This document shows, in pieces, positions 1 through 12,080 of a DNA stretch of 64,000 nucleotides. Positions within the stretch are counted from its first letter, which is position 1. Every line of letters starts with the position of its first letter. The notes under the pieces were generated by a model. The model saw only the letters and a list, made by a program, of their open reading frames with translations. It made no database searches and had not been told where the DNA came from. Location of the stretch: contig CM034593.1 in assembly GCA_020091685.1 (NCBI GenBank), positions 46,969,388 through 47,033,387 of the forward strand. Reading direction: 5' to 3'. Both the position numbers and the translations under genes were made by a program. The DNA comes from Lutjanus erythropterus (Eukaryota > Chordata > Actinopteri > Lutjaniformes > Lutjanidae).

Positions 1-788
1 AAGATTCATAAACCGTTCAAATTAACTTAATCCAAAGTTTTACAGAAGCGTTGGTGGTTTCAAGTAGTTTGGATGCTCTGATAGCCAACACCACCATGTG
101 TTGGCCTGCAGTTAGATGTGCAAAATGTGACTGTAAGATGGGATTCTTTCTTAGCTTTATTAAATTATTAATATTCTTTTGTGTGTGTACTTGTGTGTCA
201 GCAGATCACACCATTGAGACCAATGGTTATGCAAAAAGAAAATAAAACTGGCGATGGACATGAGAGAGAGAAGACATCTTGGAGAGGAGAGAAAAAAAGA
301 GGAGGAAAGGAAATGATAGACTCAAGAAAAGCAGTTTTTCTCCTTCTCTGTCAGATTACAGATTTCTTATATTATAAAGATTGAAAACTTACTCTTGTAA
401 CAATCTCTTAAATATTAGTATCACACAGTATTAAAAATGTAAGAAAAGTGGCATGTTTGGTTATGTTTCAACCCACACAGAGAAGTTCTGCTGCCACATG
501 GACTCACATGTTGTTTTAACCTTAGAAACGTAAGCTCAGACCAGGCAGAAAAGCAGTGTTTGGCTGCCCTCACATGGTTTTAACAAAATTTAACATCAGT
601 TATTTGTGAGCACAGAAAAAAAACAACTACAGATTCCAAGAAAAAACTACAAGGATAAAATTTTAAACAGTTTATAGGACAGTATTTCTGTCAAAAGCAG
701 GTTGTACTGTAACCACTTCAAATGACCATGAAATGTGAATCAAAATGTCGCGTAAGTTGCTGTTTATGTCCTTATTTGTCTAGACTCA
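1..788. other. Intergenic DNA, no gene seen
   Basis: AT-rich, non-repetitive-looking sequence. Short open frames near 51-384 have no splice signals, domain or codon pattern I recognise. I see nothing functional here. Confidence 0.6.
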
Positions 789-1122
789 TATAATCAGAAT
801 CAGAAATACTTTATTGATCCCCGGAGGGAGACTGTTCATGTTACAGACGCTCCCTTTCAATAATAGAAAAATGTTGTTCAATTAGAAGAAAAAAATATAT
901 AAAAATATAAAAAGGTGTGTAAAAATATGAACATTATGTGTGCCTTATTTCCCCAAATAGCACCATACTCTTTTCATACATATATATTGTAATGGAATGA
1001 TACAAAAATATATATTCATATATCAGTGTAAATAGAAATGCTATATGACAGTAGAGTTATTGCACAAATTATTGTGCTCTGTGGTGCATGCTGGTAGAAT
1101 GAGCCTCTCACTGAAAGTACTC
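789..1122 (-). mobile_element. Truncated LINE 3' end (Rex1/L2-type tail)
   Basis: The stretch starting AATCAGAATCAGAAATACTT and TATTGATCCC is, read on the minus strand, the usual 3' tail of teleost Rex1/L2-like LINEs: an AATAAAGTA signal followed by ATTCTG repeats. Upstream (higher coordinates) it continues as 3' UTR-like sequence with TTATTGCAC and ends abruptly at the TTAA MITE at 1123. No reverse transcriptase reading frame remains. The family name is my recognition, not a database match. Confidence 0.5.
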
Positions 1123-1596
1123 TTAAAGGGATAGTTCACCCAAAAATGAAAATACGGTAACTATCTCCTCACCTTCATGCTGATCGAAGGTCGGATTTAG
1201 TTTTTTTGTCTGCAAAACACTGCTGGAGTTTCACAGGAAAACTCCTCTGGTGTAATCCAAGTCTCCTAAAGCCCCGACATGCCAAGCTGACTTGTTATTT
1301 ACACAGTGTTTTTAGCCTGAATCTTCACTGTAGATCTTAAGCTTGGAGCCATGTTCATGTGCACATACACAGTGTCTGATCTGTGTGTGTGTGTGTGTGG
1401 TGTGACGGTGTGTAAATGGCATGTCAGGGCTTTAGAAGATTCTGTTTACACCAGACGAGCAGTATGGAGGCATTTTATGTTTTTATTCTGCTGAAAACTG
1501 GTCATCATTCACTTCCATTGTTTGGGAGATTCTGCAACACTGTTTTCCTGTGAAACTCCAGAAGAATTTTCATTTTTGAGTGAACTATCCCTTTAA
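1123..1596. mobile_element. TTAA-flanked MITE, copy 1
   Basis: The ends are a long terminal inverted repeat. The left begins TTAAAGGGATAGTTCACC and continues CAAAAATGAAAAT; the right end read backwards is the same over about 31 bases with one difference. Both ends sit on TTAA, the target of piggyBac-type insertion. There is no coding capacity; a short GT run lies at about 1383. The interior matches the MITE at 24596-24929 (shared block around AAAACTGGTCATCATTCACT). It appears inserted at the broken edge of a LINE tail. Confidence 0.85.
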
Positions 1597-1749
1597 TATA
1601 TGTGGTGAAGACTTTGAAAGAATTTAATAAAAGGTGTCTAGCGTGGCTTTTGGCAAAATTAATGATTCTAGTGAATAATTTCCAGGTAGAAACATGCCGT
1701 CGTCACTTGAAGACAGAGGGGGACAGAGGACTGATAGAAAGCTGAACAT

Positions 1750-1930
1750 CATGATGTCACAGTGAAGCTGACCTTTGACCTTTTGCATATGAAATGTCAT
1801 GACTTCATCATTTTATCCTATCAGAAATTTGTGTGAAACTCCCGAAGTGCAGTACAGTTTGTCCTTGAGTTTCAGTGGATGGACGGACGGAGAACCCGGC
1901 CACGGCTGTCGCCAGCACGGAGACAGAAAA
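1750..1930. repeat. Teleost dispersed repeat with GGACGGACGG motif
   Basis: Contains GACCTTTGACC, GGATGGACGGACGGAG and CCACGGCTGTCGCCAGC. A related copy with TTGACCTTCAAC and the CTGTCACCAGCGTGAAGCC ending lies at 45940-46250. It is a common fish repeat of uncertain class; no protein is encoded. Confidence 0.55.
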
Positions 1931-3209
1931 GATCTCAGACAGACCAGTAACTGAATAAGTGGATGTTCACATATAGATGTTATACTTTTACCAGAAGAAT
2001 AGCAGTTATATATACAGTGGAATGTTGGTAAATGTTCTTTTACTGTAAATAGACTTTGAAATTCAGAGTTCTCATTTTTACTTAATTCATTTCATGAGCG
2101 ATCATCATCAATTACCTCCCGACTGTGACAACCTGATAAAACTATTTACTTTTGAATTGTTTGAGCTCCATCCACTGCCTGAGAGGACTGAATTTAAAAC
2201 GCCTGTCAGACGTGTCTTCTTTCTCTTTTCTTTTTTTAGTTTCAGACATGGTCATAGCTCTTCTATCGCTGTTTGCTTAGCCGGAGACATCTTACATCAG
2301 CGTGCCGTCATGTTTTCAAAGCATGATCAGGAGGACGGTGATGAAACTAGAAAAAAAGAAAGAAAAACTACTTGTGTTCCTGTCAGAAATCTCAAAGATT
2401 TACCACATGAGAGAAGAGAGAGACACGGAGGGCGGGGGAAGAAAAGAGGCCGAGCTTTCCTCTGTGTGTGTGTGAGTGTGTGTGCGCGGATGTGTGTCTG
2501 TGGGTGGTTGGTAATGTGGGGGAACTAAATATTCTTGTGGTTATTCTCCCGTAGGGAAAAGGCAAGTCTATGAAGTGTGTAAGCTGCTCAGAGTGTGAGT
2601 GAGTGAGTGTGTGTGTGTGTGTGTGTGTTGGGGGGGGTGCTTGTGATTGACAGGCCGTGACGAGGTGCCTCTCATTCCCATCTGCACACTGAGCTTCCGA
2701 TCCGACAGCGCTCTGGATCAATCAAAAACTTCCGGGATGGGAATGTTGAGGAAGCAGGAAAACACGACTCGCTTCCCTGGTTTTACACAAACTCAGACAG
2801 ACAGATAGATCGATCCACAGCCCGTCTCCACTCCTGCTTTAAAACGACACAAGACAACTGCTCACTGCTGAATCTCAAACAGGCTCCAGATGAAGCAGAA
2901 CTCTGCCATAACTAAAGTTTACTGCATTGATAAATGTTTTAATGTAACAGTTTTCAAACTGTTCTTACTACAAATATACAAAACTTAAACAGGAGGGGGA
3001 GTCATTGTTTTCATTCATTTTATTTCTAATTCCAACAACAAATAATGGTTGTCTATACTCATATAGGTCTCTATCATGAAATTTAAATGTAGGGTCAGAC
3101 CATTAATTATATTAATAATAATAATTTAGCTATTTAACAATTGGTTATGTTTATTATTTCATTATTTTATTTATTAGTTTTGTTTGTTCTGGGTTAGAAC
3201 CCTCAGATC
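1931..3209. other. Intergenic DNA with GT runs; no gene
   Basis: The open frame 2094-2528 ends in low-complexity Cys/Val encoded by a GT run and has no domain, so I do not call it a gene. GT runs lie near 2461-2500 and 2600-2627. The block 2640-2900 is more GC-balanced and free of obvious repeats. It could be regulatory, but nothing in it proves this. Confidence 0.5.
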
Positions 3210-3960
3210 ATGAGAGTCAATGGTTGTTTGTCTCTTACACTGTTCTTACACCAAATTTCAATTTTTTCAAAATTATTAATGCTAATACTTTTATTCATTT
3301 TTAGGGGGTGAAAATTTATTCTTTAAGGGTTTACATTTGCAATTTACTAAATATTTTGGTTTGCTTTAATTCTTTTAATTTCTAAACTTGCTAAAACCAG
3401 AAAACAGCCTTCACAAACAAAACAAGTTCACAACGCCAAACTATTAAAAATATGTAAAAAGTCTTCAAATTCCAAAACTAGCAATACCTATTGATAACAT
3501 AGGTATAAAGATGTGCATTATAATCATCTTTGTTTTAAAATATATTTATTTGTTATGAAAATGTCGGCCCTTTAAAGTTGTGTCCCAGGTTTCCATCAAC
3601 TCTGTCAGATTTTTACAAAAACATGATTTAATAAGGAATAAAAAGGGTCAGCTGTACCCTGAGGACCCCTGTCTCACTTCCTGGTTTAAAAAAGGCAGAA
3701 ATACTGCTCAAACACTGGTAAACTTTTTATTTTTAGACAAATTAATTTAATAATATTACTATCAGGTGTGCCGCAACCAAAACATGTCAACTCTGTAGTC
3801 CTTTTAAATCAAAGCTAAATAAGAATTATGGTTTTAAAATGTGTATTTTGATTAACATTAAGAGAACTCTGAGACACTTTAAAAAATAAAATGGCTGCTC
3901 ACTATGACTATACTGTGAAATAACAAAATGTAACATTTTGTCAACTCTGTTAGGTTTTCG
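3210..3960 (+). repeat. Dispersed repeat family R1, copy 1
   Basis: This block recurs as a partial copy at 38270-38740 (same strand) and as an inverted copy at 40440-41090. Shared landmarks are GGTGAAAATTTATTCTTTAA, the ACCAGAAAACAGCC motif, CATGTCAACTCTGTAG, TCTCAGAGTTC (inverted copy) and repeated CAACTCTGTCAG. There is no coding capacity and I could not define terminal repeats. Confidence 0.7.
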
Positions 3961-3996
3961 AGGTGATCTTTTAATTAAAAATTGAATGACTAGGAG

Positions 3997-4953
3997 TCAT
4001 TACTTGAGTCAAAGTATAGATACTCCTGGTCAAATATTACTCAACAACAAGTGAAAGTTGCTCAGTCAAAATTTTACTTGAGTTAAAGTACTAGAGTACT
4101 TGTTTTTAAAAATACTTAAGAATTCAAAAGTACATGTTTTTAAAAAATACTTCAGTATTCAAAAGTTCAAATTACAAAGTACATTTTCTAATATCAATAC
4201 ATTGCTGTATTGTTTTCATGATGCATTTACAGAAGCTTGTAACTCTCTTAAACCATCTAATGATGCTCTGACCTGCTTGTAGAACCTCTCTGCTACACAA
4301 AGTCTATAGAAACACCTATAAAAACTTCAACATAGAAATACAATTAAAACCAAAAAGGACAGTTATTGTCATTTTCTGATGTAACTGTATTAAAATCACT
4401 GCATAAAAGCAAATTCAAGCCAACTGTAAGGATTTCTCCAAGTCTGTTAAATAACTGATATTTATTTCTGTCTTCAGAGGCAGTATATATATGAAATATG
4501 TGGTATTTTTCACCCCGATAAAAACAATCCAACTTTAAAAGCTACCTGGAATAATGAATAATTAGAATAACATCTTGAGATTTGATTTAGTCTTTCTCTG
4601 CCGTCACCATTACCGCTTTTTGTTTGAATGAAAGAGGGAGAGTTTGCTTGTTCTTGTTAGTGCGCCTGGACGTATTTCTGCTTTTACATCAGTCCCATTT
4701 GAGAGGAGCTACTGTGATTGGTTTTCTTTTGTGAGGAACACAGCATGTGACCAACTGCATTTTAGAAAAGAAAAAAACACCAACAGCTGACTTCAAAGTT
4801 TAGTCAAAAAGTAACAACAAATGTAGTGGAGTCAAAAGTACAATATTTTTCTTTGAAATGTAGTGGAGTGAAAGTCAGAAGTTTCCAAAAAAAACAAATA
4901 CTCAAGTAAAGTACAGTACTCAAGTAAATGTACTTCACTATGGTCCACCACTG
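3997..4953. mobile_element. Non-autonomous hAT-like element with 8-bp TSD
   Basis: The octamer ACTAGGAG lies immediately left (3989-3996) and right (4954-4961). The right end TCCACCACTG, read inward on the minus strand, continues as ACTTACTC-type motifs (TACTTGAGTAC, GAGTAAAGTAC), and the left arm carries the matching TTACTTGAG and AAAGTACTAGAGTAC motifs. The interior is non-coding. The terminal repeats are imperfect, so hAT assignment rests on the 8-bp duplication plus the end sequence. Confidence 0.75.
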
Positions 4954-4961
4954 ACTAGGAG

Positions 4962-5486
4962 GTGTACCTGTTACAGGGTTTAGTAGTCAAGAATTTGATC
5001 TTTTAAAATATATTTTCTAGTATAACTGAAGAGTAAAAATAAACAAAAACTCAAAATACGATTTTGTCCCAATTCTCAAGAATGAATGCAATAATATAAT
5101 TGATTTGTTTGTTCTTGAATCTGTGGACCAACTGGAGCTTTTCTGTGTGGAGTTTTGCATGTTCTAAATGTTCTAACTGACCCTTCGCTAAGCCCCGCCC
5201 TTCTTAGTTACTGTTGCTAAGCCTGCCAAACCTTCCATTCTTGCACTGAATTTATGCAGTTTACAGTGATAACGGTGGCAGATTTAACATCAAAATTGGA
5301 AGTAATTTTGGTCTTTGAATCCTTAGAGACGTAAACAAAAGCAGCTTCTCATTTCTAGCTGATGATGGTGGATTCTGTTGACTGAAATGATGACTCAAGC
5401 AGGTTTTGTAAGTGTAGTCGGCTGATGTAAGCTAATGCTAACTCCTTGAGTTGGCAGAGAAGTCTGTCTCCAGCTGATGTTTTAAT
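4962..5486. other. Intergenic DNA, no gene seen
   Basis: Unremarkable AT-rich sequence between two hAT elements. No exon, repeat or RNA signal was recognised. Confidence 0.6.
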
Positions 5487-5494
5487 GTTTCCAT

Positions 5495-6609
5495 TAGTGG
5501 TGGGCGGATCGATCTTAAATATCGATGTATTGATACCAATGTTGGTATTGGTATTGATCAATACTTGCATGATGAGATCAATTCTTAAGTTTTAGTTTCT
5601 CCTCTCTACGTTCAGTACACAACTCTTGTTACATCATAGTGGTTGTGCAAACACCGCTCCTCTCACTTCGCTCACTCTCACTTTGCCCCTCCCCCTCATC
5701 TCCTGCTATGCTGTGAGTTGTTGCCGGCGTGCAGTTACACGACTCAGCAGCACTGCTGGCTGTATGATGGCAGAGAGGAAGAGGAGCGCCGTTTAGAGTT
5801 ATTTTACAGCTGCAGACAAAAATACTGCAAGCTGAAAGAATTTTCTCAAAGGCAGGACAGTTAGTAAGTCAGAGAAGATGTGCAATAAAAGGGAAAACTG
5901 TAAACATGTTATTATTTCTGAACAAAAACCTATAAATCTGTAGTTCTCAACATGGGGACAGGGCCCAAAAGGGGACCTCAGGGAATAATTCCTTGGACAC
6001 AGGAGGGCTTTGGGGATTTGGGGGTCGTGAATGAGAGCCAATAATAGTTTTTGCTTTTCTTTAGTGACTTGCACTTTTTTTTAATTTGCACTATTGACTT
6101 TATTTTTCACAAACAATTGTATGTAATGAAAGGGATTTTTTTATTATATTGTTTATGAACAAAAACTGAACAAAACTCTTAATTGAAAAAGTAACATTTA
6201 AATTTAAAACATTTCTCAGTGCTCGGTTCTCCAATAATAATTTTGTGCAGATTGCATGTTTGCAAATTGAGTTTGTTGATAAAATTGCAAATATTGAGTT
6301 AGTTAATACAAAGTATTTTTTATTTACCTAAAATCTTTGTCCTGTGTTTTATTATGATCATAATCATGATCAACTAATTAAAGGAAAAATCGCAAATTCA
6401 TTCAATTATCATGAAAATTCAAGTTTCCAATTTTCATTCAAATTTGTATTGATGATGCATTCACTTCATAAACTATGACGCATTACTCTCCCCTACACAA
6501 AAGCAGATAAGCTGCTTTTCTAAGTAAAAAGTATCGGTATCGGCAATATTGGCCCTGTATTTGCTTGGTATTGGATCGATAACAAATTTTGCAGTATCAC
6601 ACACCCCTA
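5495..6609 (+). mobile_element. hAT deletion derivative with 8-bp TSD GTTTCCAT
   Basis: GTTTCCAT flanks both sides exactly (5487-5494 and 6610-6617). The left end reads TAGTGGTGGGCGGATC; the right end read backwards is TAGGGGTGTGTGATAC, an imperfect inverted repeat. Near the ends are ATCGATGTATTGATACC and GTATCGGTATCGGC, the kind of subterminal repeats seen in this group. At 1115 bp it is too short for a full transposase. It keeps only a broken N-terminal piece (5767-5833). Confidence 0.85.
5767..5833 (+). pseudogene. Remnant of a BED-finger hAT transposase N-terminus
   Basis: Reading from the ATG at 5767 gives MAERKRSAV, a stop where a Trp is expected, then SYFTAADKNTAS and another stop. 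BED zinc fingers of hAT transposases begin with a basic Met-rich leader followed by a conserved aromatic W-x-Y/F-F, so the TAG looks like a mutated TGG. The Cys and His ligands are gone. It is the only protein trace in the 1115-bp element and explains where the element came from. Confidence 0.6.
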
Positions 6610-6617
6610 GTTTCCAT

Positions 6618-9600
6618 CTGACACATTTTAAAACAAGTGAAAGTGTAAAAGTAACATGACTTAACAGCTGTGTGCATGATATAACATTAAGGCTAAAAGA
6701 CTGAGGCTAAAGCCATGTCATTTCATGTCTGTGCTTTGTTTTGTTTTGTTTTTGTTTGTTTGTTTATTGTGATCAATTATTTACTGGTAGAATGAAAATC
6801 AAAACAAAACTGTATATTGCCAGAATACAAAGGCAAATCCATTTTGGGAAAAAGAGATATGCAGCAGGGATGAAAAAAATAAATAAAAATAAATAGCTGA
6901 ATTACAGGGAGAGAGAGAAAGAAATAAAATCAATAAAATAATCACTAGAGCTATGTTTAAACAAAAACTACAAAAAGAGACCAGAATGAAGACATAAAAT
7001 TTTAATATATGCAAAAGAAGAAAACAGAAGCCCAAGGTAAATACATAAATAGAAGAAGCAACATAGACACAGAACTTCTGCAGTGCTGGGCAGTAATGCA
7101 TTACTGTATTAAAACTTTACTAATTTTTTGTTTTACAGTGTAGTATGCAGGCTGCAAATGATAGTAGCAGTGCAAGTAGAAGAACAGCACAGATGTGCAG
7201 CACTTTGTGGATAAAGTTACAGTTTAATATAAAAGATACAGTTCATTATCAGTACCAATGAACACAGCACTGACGCATTTCAAAATAAAGGTCTGACAAC
7301 AGTTTAATGGTAAGCAAAATGCTACTGACTGGCTGCATAATGCCCAGGTCTGGTCTTCAGTAATAACAGCCATAGTTATGACAGAGATAACAAACAATGT
7401 TACAAACATAATGTACTGAAAACATACACATACGACTGTAAACAATACAAGCACATGGCCCATAGTAGTAAAAAGGAAGGATTGTAAAGTATGGAATGAC
7501 TAAAAGCCAAGATTTAGGGTTGGGATTTGTTAAGTCCCTGAATAATCTCATTAGCTTCAGACCAGCTGGTCGCGGTACTGAACACCAGCACATTTGACTG
7601 TGGCAGTGTCACAGTGGCTTCGGTCTCAAGTAAACAGACAACAGAAAAAAAAAAAAGTGAGCCAAGTGCTCTTCATGACTCTCATTTATAGTTTTCTTAG
7701 CTGGTTTGTGTTAAGGAAGAATACTTGTTGCTCTCAACTCTGCTGTTCAGAATCAATAGAAAAGCATAATGTGTAATGATTCTGCTTTGAGTTGGATTTT
7801 TCCTTCAAATGCTATTCTCTTATGAGAGCTGTAAGATACTCAAAGTACAAAAGGCGCGTTGGTTGCAGAGGTGAGAGTAAATGCAACGTTTTGTCTCTAC
7901 TTTGAGCAGCTGGAGGCAGCATGTGAGGGCTTTTGCACCTTTCAGGAGGTGTGTTTTTTTGGTGACCTGACCATCCATTTCAGTAATGCCTCCCATCACC
8001 GTAAATCATCCCTTAGCAAAACACTCAGCAGCCTATTCAGGAGCGAAGCATTTGGGATGACCCTGTTGTCAGGGCTCTGGGCTCTCTGCTTGATGCAATA
8101 TAGAAGAGAAGCAGACTTTGGAGCACATGCTGTGTAGACCTTTCTAGGAAAGTATTTGGCAGTTTCTTCAGTGCCTCTGAGAGACCGCCAATGTAGCCGA
8201 CATTATGTGAATTTAGCTGCTTCAGTAAACCCCTCTCATGTGGCACGTACTCCCCGTAGTTTAAAACAAACACCAAAAAATGATTTGCAGCTGCTAATTA
8301 ACCCAGCAGGTCAGATGAAAAAGTGTTAGCCACAGAAGTGAATGCTGGGATACCACCTGCTGCTTAACAGCAAATACAGTCCCAGAAGGCTGGGCACTCC
8401 TACAGCGCATTAACTTTCATCAATCTACCGTAGAAGAGGTTAATGACGAGGGTTAGACGTTAGCACACAATGGTCTTAATCTACAAGCTGTTAGTCAGAT
8501 CACTCAGTCTTGGCAGGCTGATGTGGGTGGTAAATTCTCCAAAATTTCTCAGAGACAACATTAAACTGCTTGAAGGTTTAGGATTTTATGGAGAAAACGT
8601 TTGAAGTCACAACAGATTACCAACCAAGCAAGATCAGTAACTGACCCTCAGGCCCTGTCCACCCACATACACAGGTGTTTTACAAAATATAGATTTTTCT
8701 TTGTATTTTGTCCTTCTGCCCACATATAAAAGGCTTTTTAGGTCACTGAAAACAAAAGTATTTGGAAAACTCCTGAAGTCACTCAGAAACTCTTTTCAGT
8801 GTTGGTCAGTCCCTCCAGGAAGTTGTTCGCAACAACGCAACAATTCACATAATTTAAACCAAGACCCATTAATTCTGCACGACCTTGCAGTTTTGTCCAA
8901 ACGCTGCAACTTTCACCAATCATTGCAGGTTCCTGCGAGTTCCACCAATCATGGCATTCCCCTATGCAAACATCACACTGGTCAATGTTTTATTATTTAC
9001 TTCTTCTTTTTTTGTCACTGGTACTGAGTCATCATTATTGACTTTTATTAACTTTTATTTTGTATAATTTTGTGTTTGCTGTTTTGACTGTGTTTGAGCC
9101 CCAGACATACGTTGTGTCTTTGCAGAATAGCCCCCAGATTCTTCATTTTCAAATAAAGCATATTTTGTTAGAATTTTAGTAATCCTGAACCTTTTTGGTA
9201 AGGTTAGAACATTCAGAACAGTGTGGTTTAATTATTACTGGCACAAACTGAAAATGATTTTCCATTAATTATATATATAAAAAAATCAAGTTGCAACCTT
9301 ATTTTTGCAATTTTTACTTACTTTCACAATTTATTTGCAAAAGTATGCAGAATAAAACATTGCAATGTGCATAACAAATCTTCAGAAAAGCTGCCTTGAA
9401 ATCAGACATTTTAGGTCACAACAATAAATCAGCAAAATCCTGTGTGTGCCTGAGAGTGTGCTGTTATATCTTTTTTGTTTTTTGCTTACATGAAGGGCTG
9501 TTTTGTGCTGCTTTTGAATGTCCAAATTAGGCTGATCAACCACAGCAAAAAGACAAATTAGGGTGCCTGTGGATGCACAGTGTATTACATGAGTGCAGAG

Positions 9601-9980
9601 TTTGAAGTGAAGGAACAGTGTCAACTTCTACCAAACACTCTAAACAGTGACTCGGTGAAAAGAGTCTTAGTCAGCTAAGTTTTCATTTAATCTTTGGTGG
9701 CAGAAAAACACCCTAAAACTTAGCTCAGTTATCCGTCCTAATAGTCTGGGACACAGTCTCCAAGACTGACCGGTTCTGGACACTTCTGACACTTTCAGAA
9801 GTTAGTTTGAACATGATGCTGTATTTAAATAATTAAATTAATATTAATATAGTCCTGCGACATCCACATACTGCATGGACAGAAAGGGGGAACTTTCTTT
9901 TAATGTTTTATGGACGTTGTTGTCAATAATATATTTGTTTTGATGCATTAAAGTTTGCTAGTGTATGACAGCTTTGGTTA
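6618..9980. other. Intergenic stretch, mostly unassigned
   Basis: No convincing exon. 7085-7130 (GCTGGGCAGTAATGCATTAC) resembles the end of a common hAT-related fish repeat. 7860-8270 is GC-balanced with an open frame on each strand, but neither shows a known domain. 8645-9000 resembles decayed repeat sequence (CAGGCCCTGTCCACC, GTCAGTCCCTCCAGGA), ending near an AATAAAG signal at about 9153. The rest holds nothing I can name. Confidence 0.45.
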
Positions 9981-10477
9981 AGGGGCCTTCACATGACAAG
10001 AAATTTGCTCTTCACTCACCGCCATGTAGGGTGCAGAGGCGCCGAGCAGACGCGGAGGAGCTCAGGTATATGTCATCAACAAGTGCGAGCTATTCACCGT
10101 TGCTAGGCAACACCAAACGGGTTGCCGAGATCGTGGTATGATTTTAATGTGGTGTTATACAGTTCGGGGAACTCACACAGAGAACGAGTTTTTCTTCCAT
10201 TCTCTCTCCCTCCTCTGTTTGTATGTGTTGCTTGTCACATTCAGCTGTTATCTCATTGGTTGCGCTTTGAAAGGTCAGCGGCAAACGAGGTCAAAGTTCA
10301 AATAATTTGAACAAAGTTCAAATAATTTGAACTTTGGGCGCAGCGGTGAGCGGCAGATCTGAACGGTGCACCACGCCGAGGGTAGTGGTGCCGCTAGGTC
10401 AGGCGCCACCGCTCTCTCCATAAGAAAATAATGGGACAGCGCAAAGCATTTTTACTGCTGATCATGTGTAGGGGCCT
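9981..10477. mobile_element. Harbinger-like MITE with TTA target duplication
   Basis: TTA flanks both sides (9978-9980, 10478-10480). The left end reads AGGGGCCTTCACATGA; the right end read backwards reads AGGCCCCTACACATGA. A 3-bp TTA/TAA duplication with short GC-rich ends fits PIF/Harbinger MITEs. The 497-bp interior is GC-rich for this window and non-coding. It contains the palindromic tandem repeat at 10292-10336. Confidence 0.65.
10292..10336. repeat. Two tandem copies of a palindromic 20-mer
   Basis: CAAAGTTCAAATAATTTGAA occurs twice head to tail. The second copy continues into CTTTG to make a near-perfect 25-base palindrome. It lies inside the Harbinger-like MITE and could extrude as a hairpin. 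Confidence 0.85.
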
Positions 10478-10480
10478 TTA

Positions 10481-11540
10481 GCCTGCTGTTTCTCTGTTAG
10501 AATTCAGCAGTGCAATGTGATATAAAGGTAGTACAGTAATCATACTTTAAAGAGAAAAGACGATTCTGTTAGTATTTGACTTTGTACATCAATGCAGTAG
10601 ATGTTACATTGTCTATAATCAGAAAGACACAAAAGGAAATTCAAAATACACTGACTGAAAAGAGACAAAAACACAGTGCCACTGAAAATGTTTTAATGAA
10701 AGAGCATTATTCAGGAGGATACTGTTTGCCTGCCACCTCATTACAGTCTGCTTCCTGTTTACACCGCCACAGTGCCCAGTGTACGAGAATGGTCATGTGA
10801 CATGATATGTCTTTTCAGGCATGTGTACCGTATGGAGAGAGATTATATGAAACAGTGTTAAACTGCTTGACATCTGGATGGAGATTCTTTTTAAAATGCT
10901 GCTTTAAAATAAAAAAAACACGTGTGGACTAGATTTTATTTTGTTTTTTTTAAGTTACCTTGATGTCTTGGTGCCTAACAAGTAATATAGTAAGAAGAAA
11001 GAAAGAGATTTCTTTCTATAATATGCACCTTTAGAGCATTGGTTCCCAACCTGTGGTCCAAAGATCCCAAAGGCTTTTTCTGCCCTGAGGTTGTCAAAAT
11101 TATGTTAATTTAATCAGAATTTTTACAAATGTCTATACACAAAACTATTTAAAAGATCTTTTTTTTTGTTCTCAATCAAAAATAGGCTACTTAGTTGACC
11201 CTGTTAGGTTGTTAAAAGAAAAAATAAATATTTTGCCATGTGCACAGGCTGGAGGGGCTCAGCTGTTCATAGATTGAAGTAGAGGGGGCTCCTTAGAAAA
11301 AAGGTAACTGAGGTGAGTCCCCGTTGTATAGGGTCAAATTCAAATCTATTCTTAATGCCTGCAGTATTTCAGGTTGATTTTGTGATTATACTGTGCACAT
11401 CCTTAAACAAATGAGCTGAACCTGTCACAGGGATAAAATCCCAGCATACCAATGGTGGTTGGATTTTGGGAGTCTTTGGCTGAGAGGACTGTTTGGGGGG
11501 CTAAACTCGGGGCTCACAGATCCCTGGCAATGCAATGCAG
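10481..11540. other. Intergenic DNA, no gene seen
   Basis: Contains a possible hAT-like fragment at about 11036 (AGAGCATTGGTTCCCAACC), a motif common at ends of fish hAT repeats. I could not find its partner end. Otherwise I see nothing. Confidence 0.45.
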
Positions 11541-11800
11541 ATCCCCCAGCATTTCAGAGCAGAGAAAACTGCTAATTTGTCCATGATTTTGAGACCTAAT
11601 TTTATATGTTCAGTGTTTTAATCATTCAATACATCATTCAAGAAGAAGCACACAACTATTGCTGCTTTACATGAGTTGTAACTTCAGCGTTTGTTTACAA
11701 TCTATTTGATCATTTGCTTATGTTCCTCGTCCCATCAAAAATAGCAATTAAGGATCCATGGTTCCTAAATCCAGGTCTGGGACTGTGAACTCTAAACAGG
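11541..11800 (+). repeat. Dispersed repeat R2, copy 1
   Basis: About 245 bases are nearly identical to 14276-14520, from AGCATTTCAGAGCAGAG through CATCATTCAAGAA to GATCCATGGTTCC and CCAGGTCTGGGACT. It is a direct repeat with no coding capacity. Class unknown. Confidence 0.8.
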
Positions 11801-12064
11801 GGGCTCACAGATCCCTGGCAAATTATTCTACCCCTGTCATTTGTAATTGAATCCTCATCATCAGTTTGGTATGCAAACCTTCAATGGTACAGCAAATGTT
11901 AATTGTAAATGAAAATAATCTTAGTTCACCTCCTGCAGCACCTCTGAATCAATACTTAATCAATTTTCCTTTTTGTGTAAATGAATACATGCACAAATAA
12001 AATCTTCAATTTTGTTTTTATAAATGCCACCAGTGTTCTGCTCCAGTGTAATTTCTCAGTATGA

Positions 12065-12080
12065 CCACAAGATGGCAGCA
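12065..12080 (+). promoter_or_regulatory. CTCF-like motif
   Basis: CCACAAGATGGCAGCA is close to the vertebrate CTCF core (CCASYAGRKGGC), with one deviation. Motif match only. Confidence 0.3.

Noticed and set aside
2094..2528. 144-codon open frame
   Set aside because: Ends in GT-run low complexity, has no domain and no splice context.
7859..8276. A pair of opposing 80-92-codon frames as a host gene
   Set aside because: No recognisable domain, no splice partner, and both strands are open equally.
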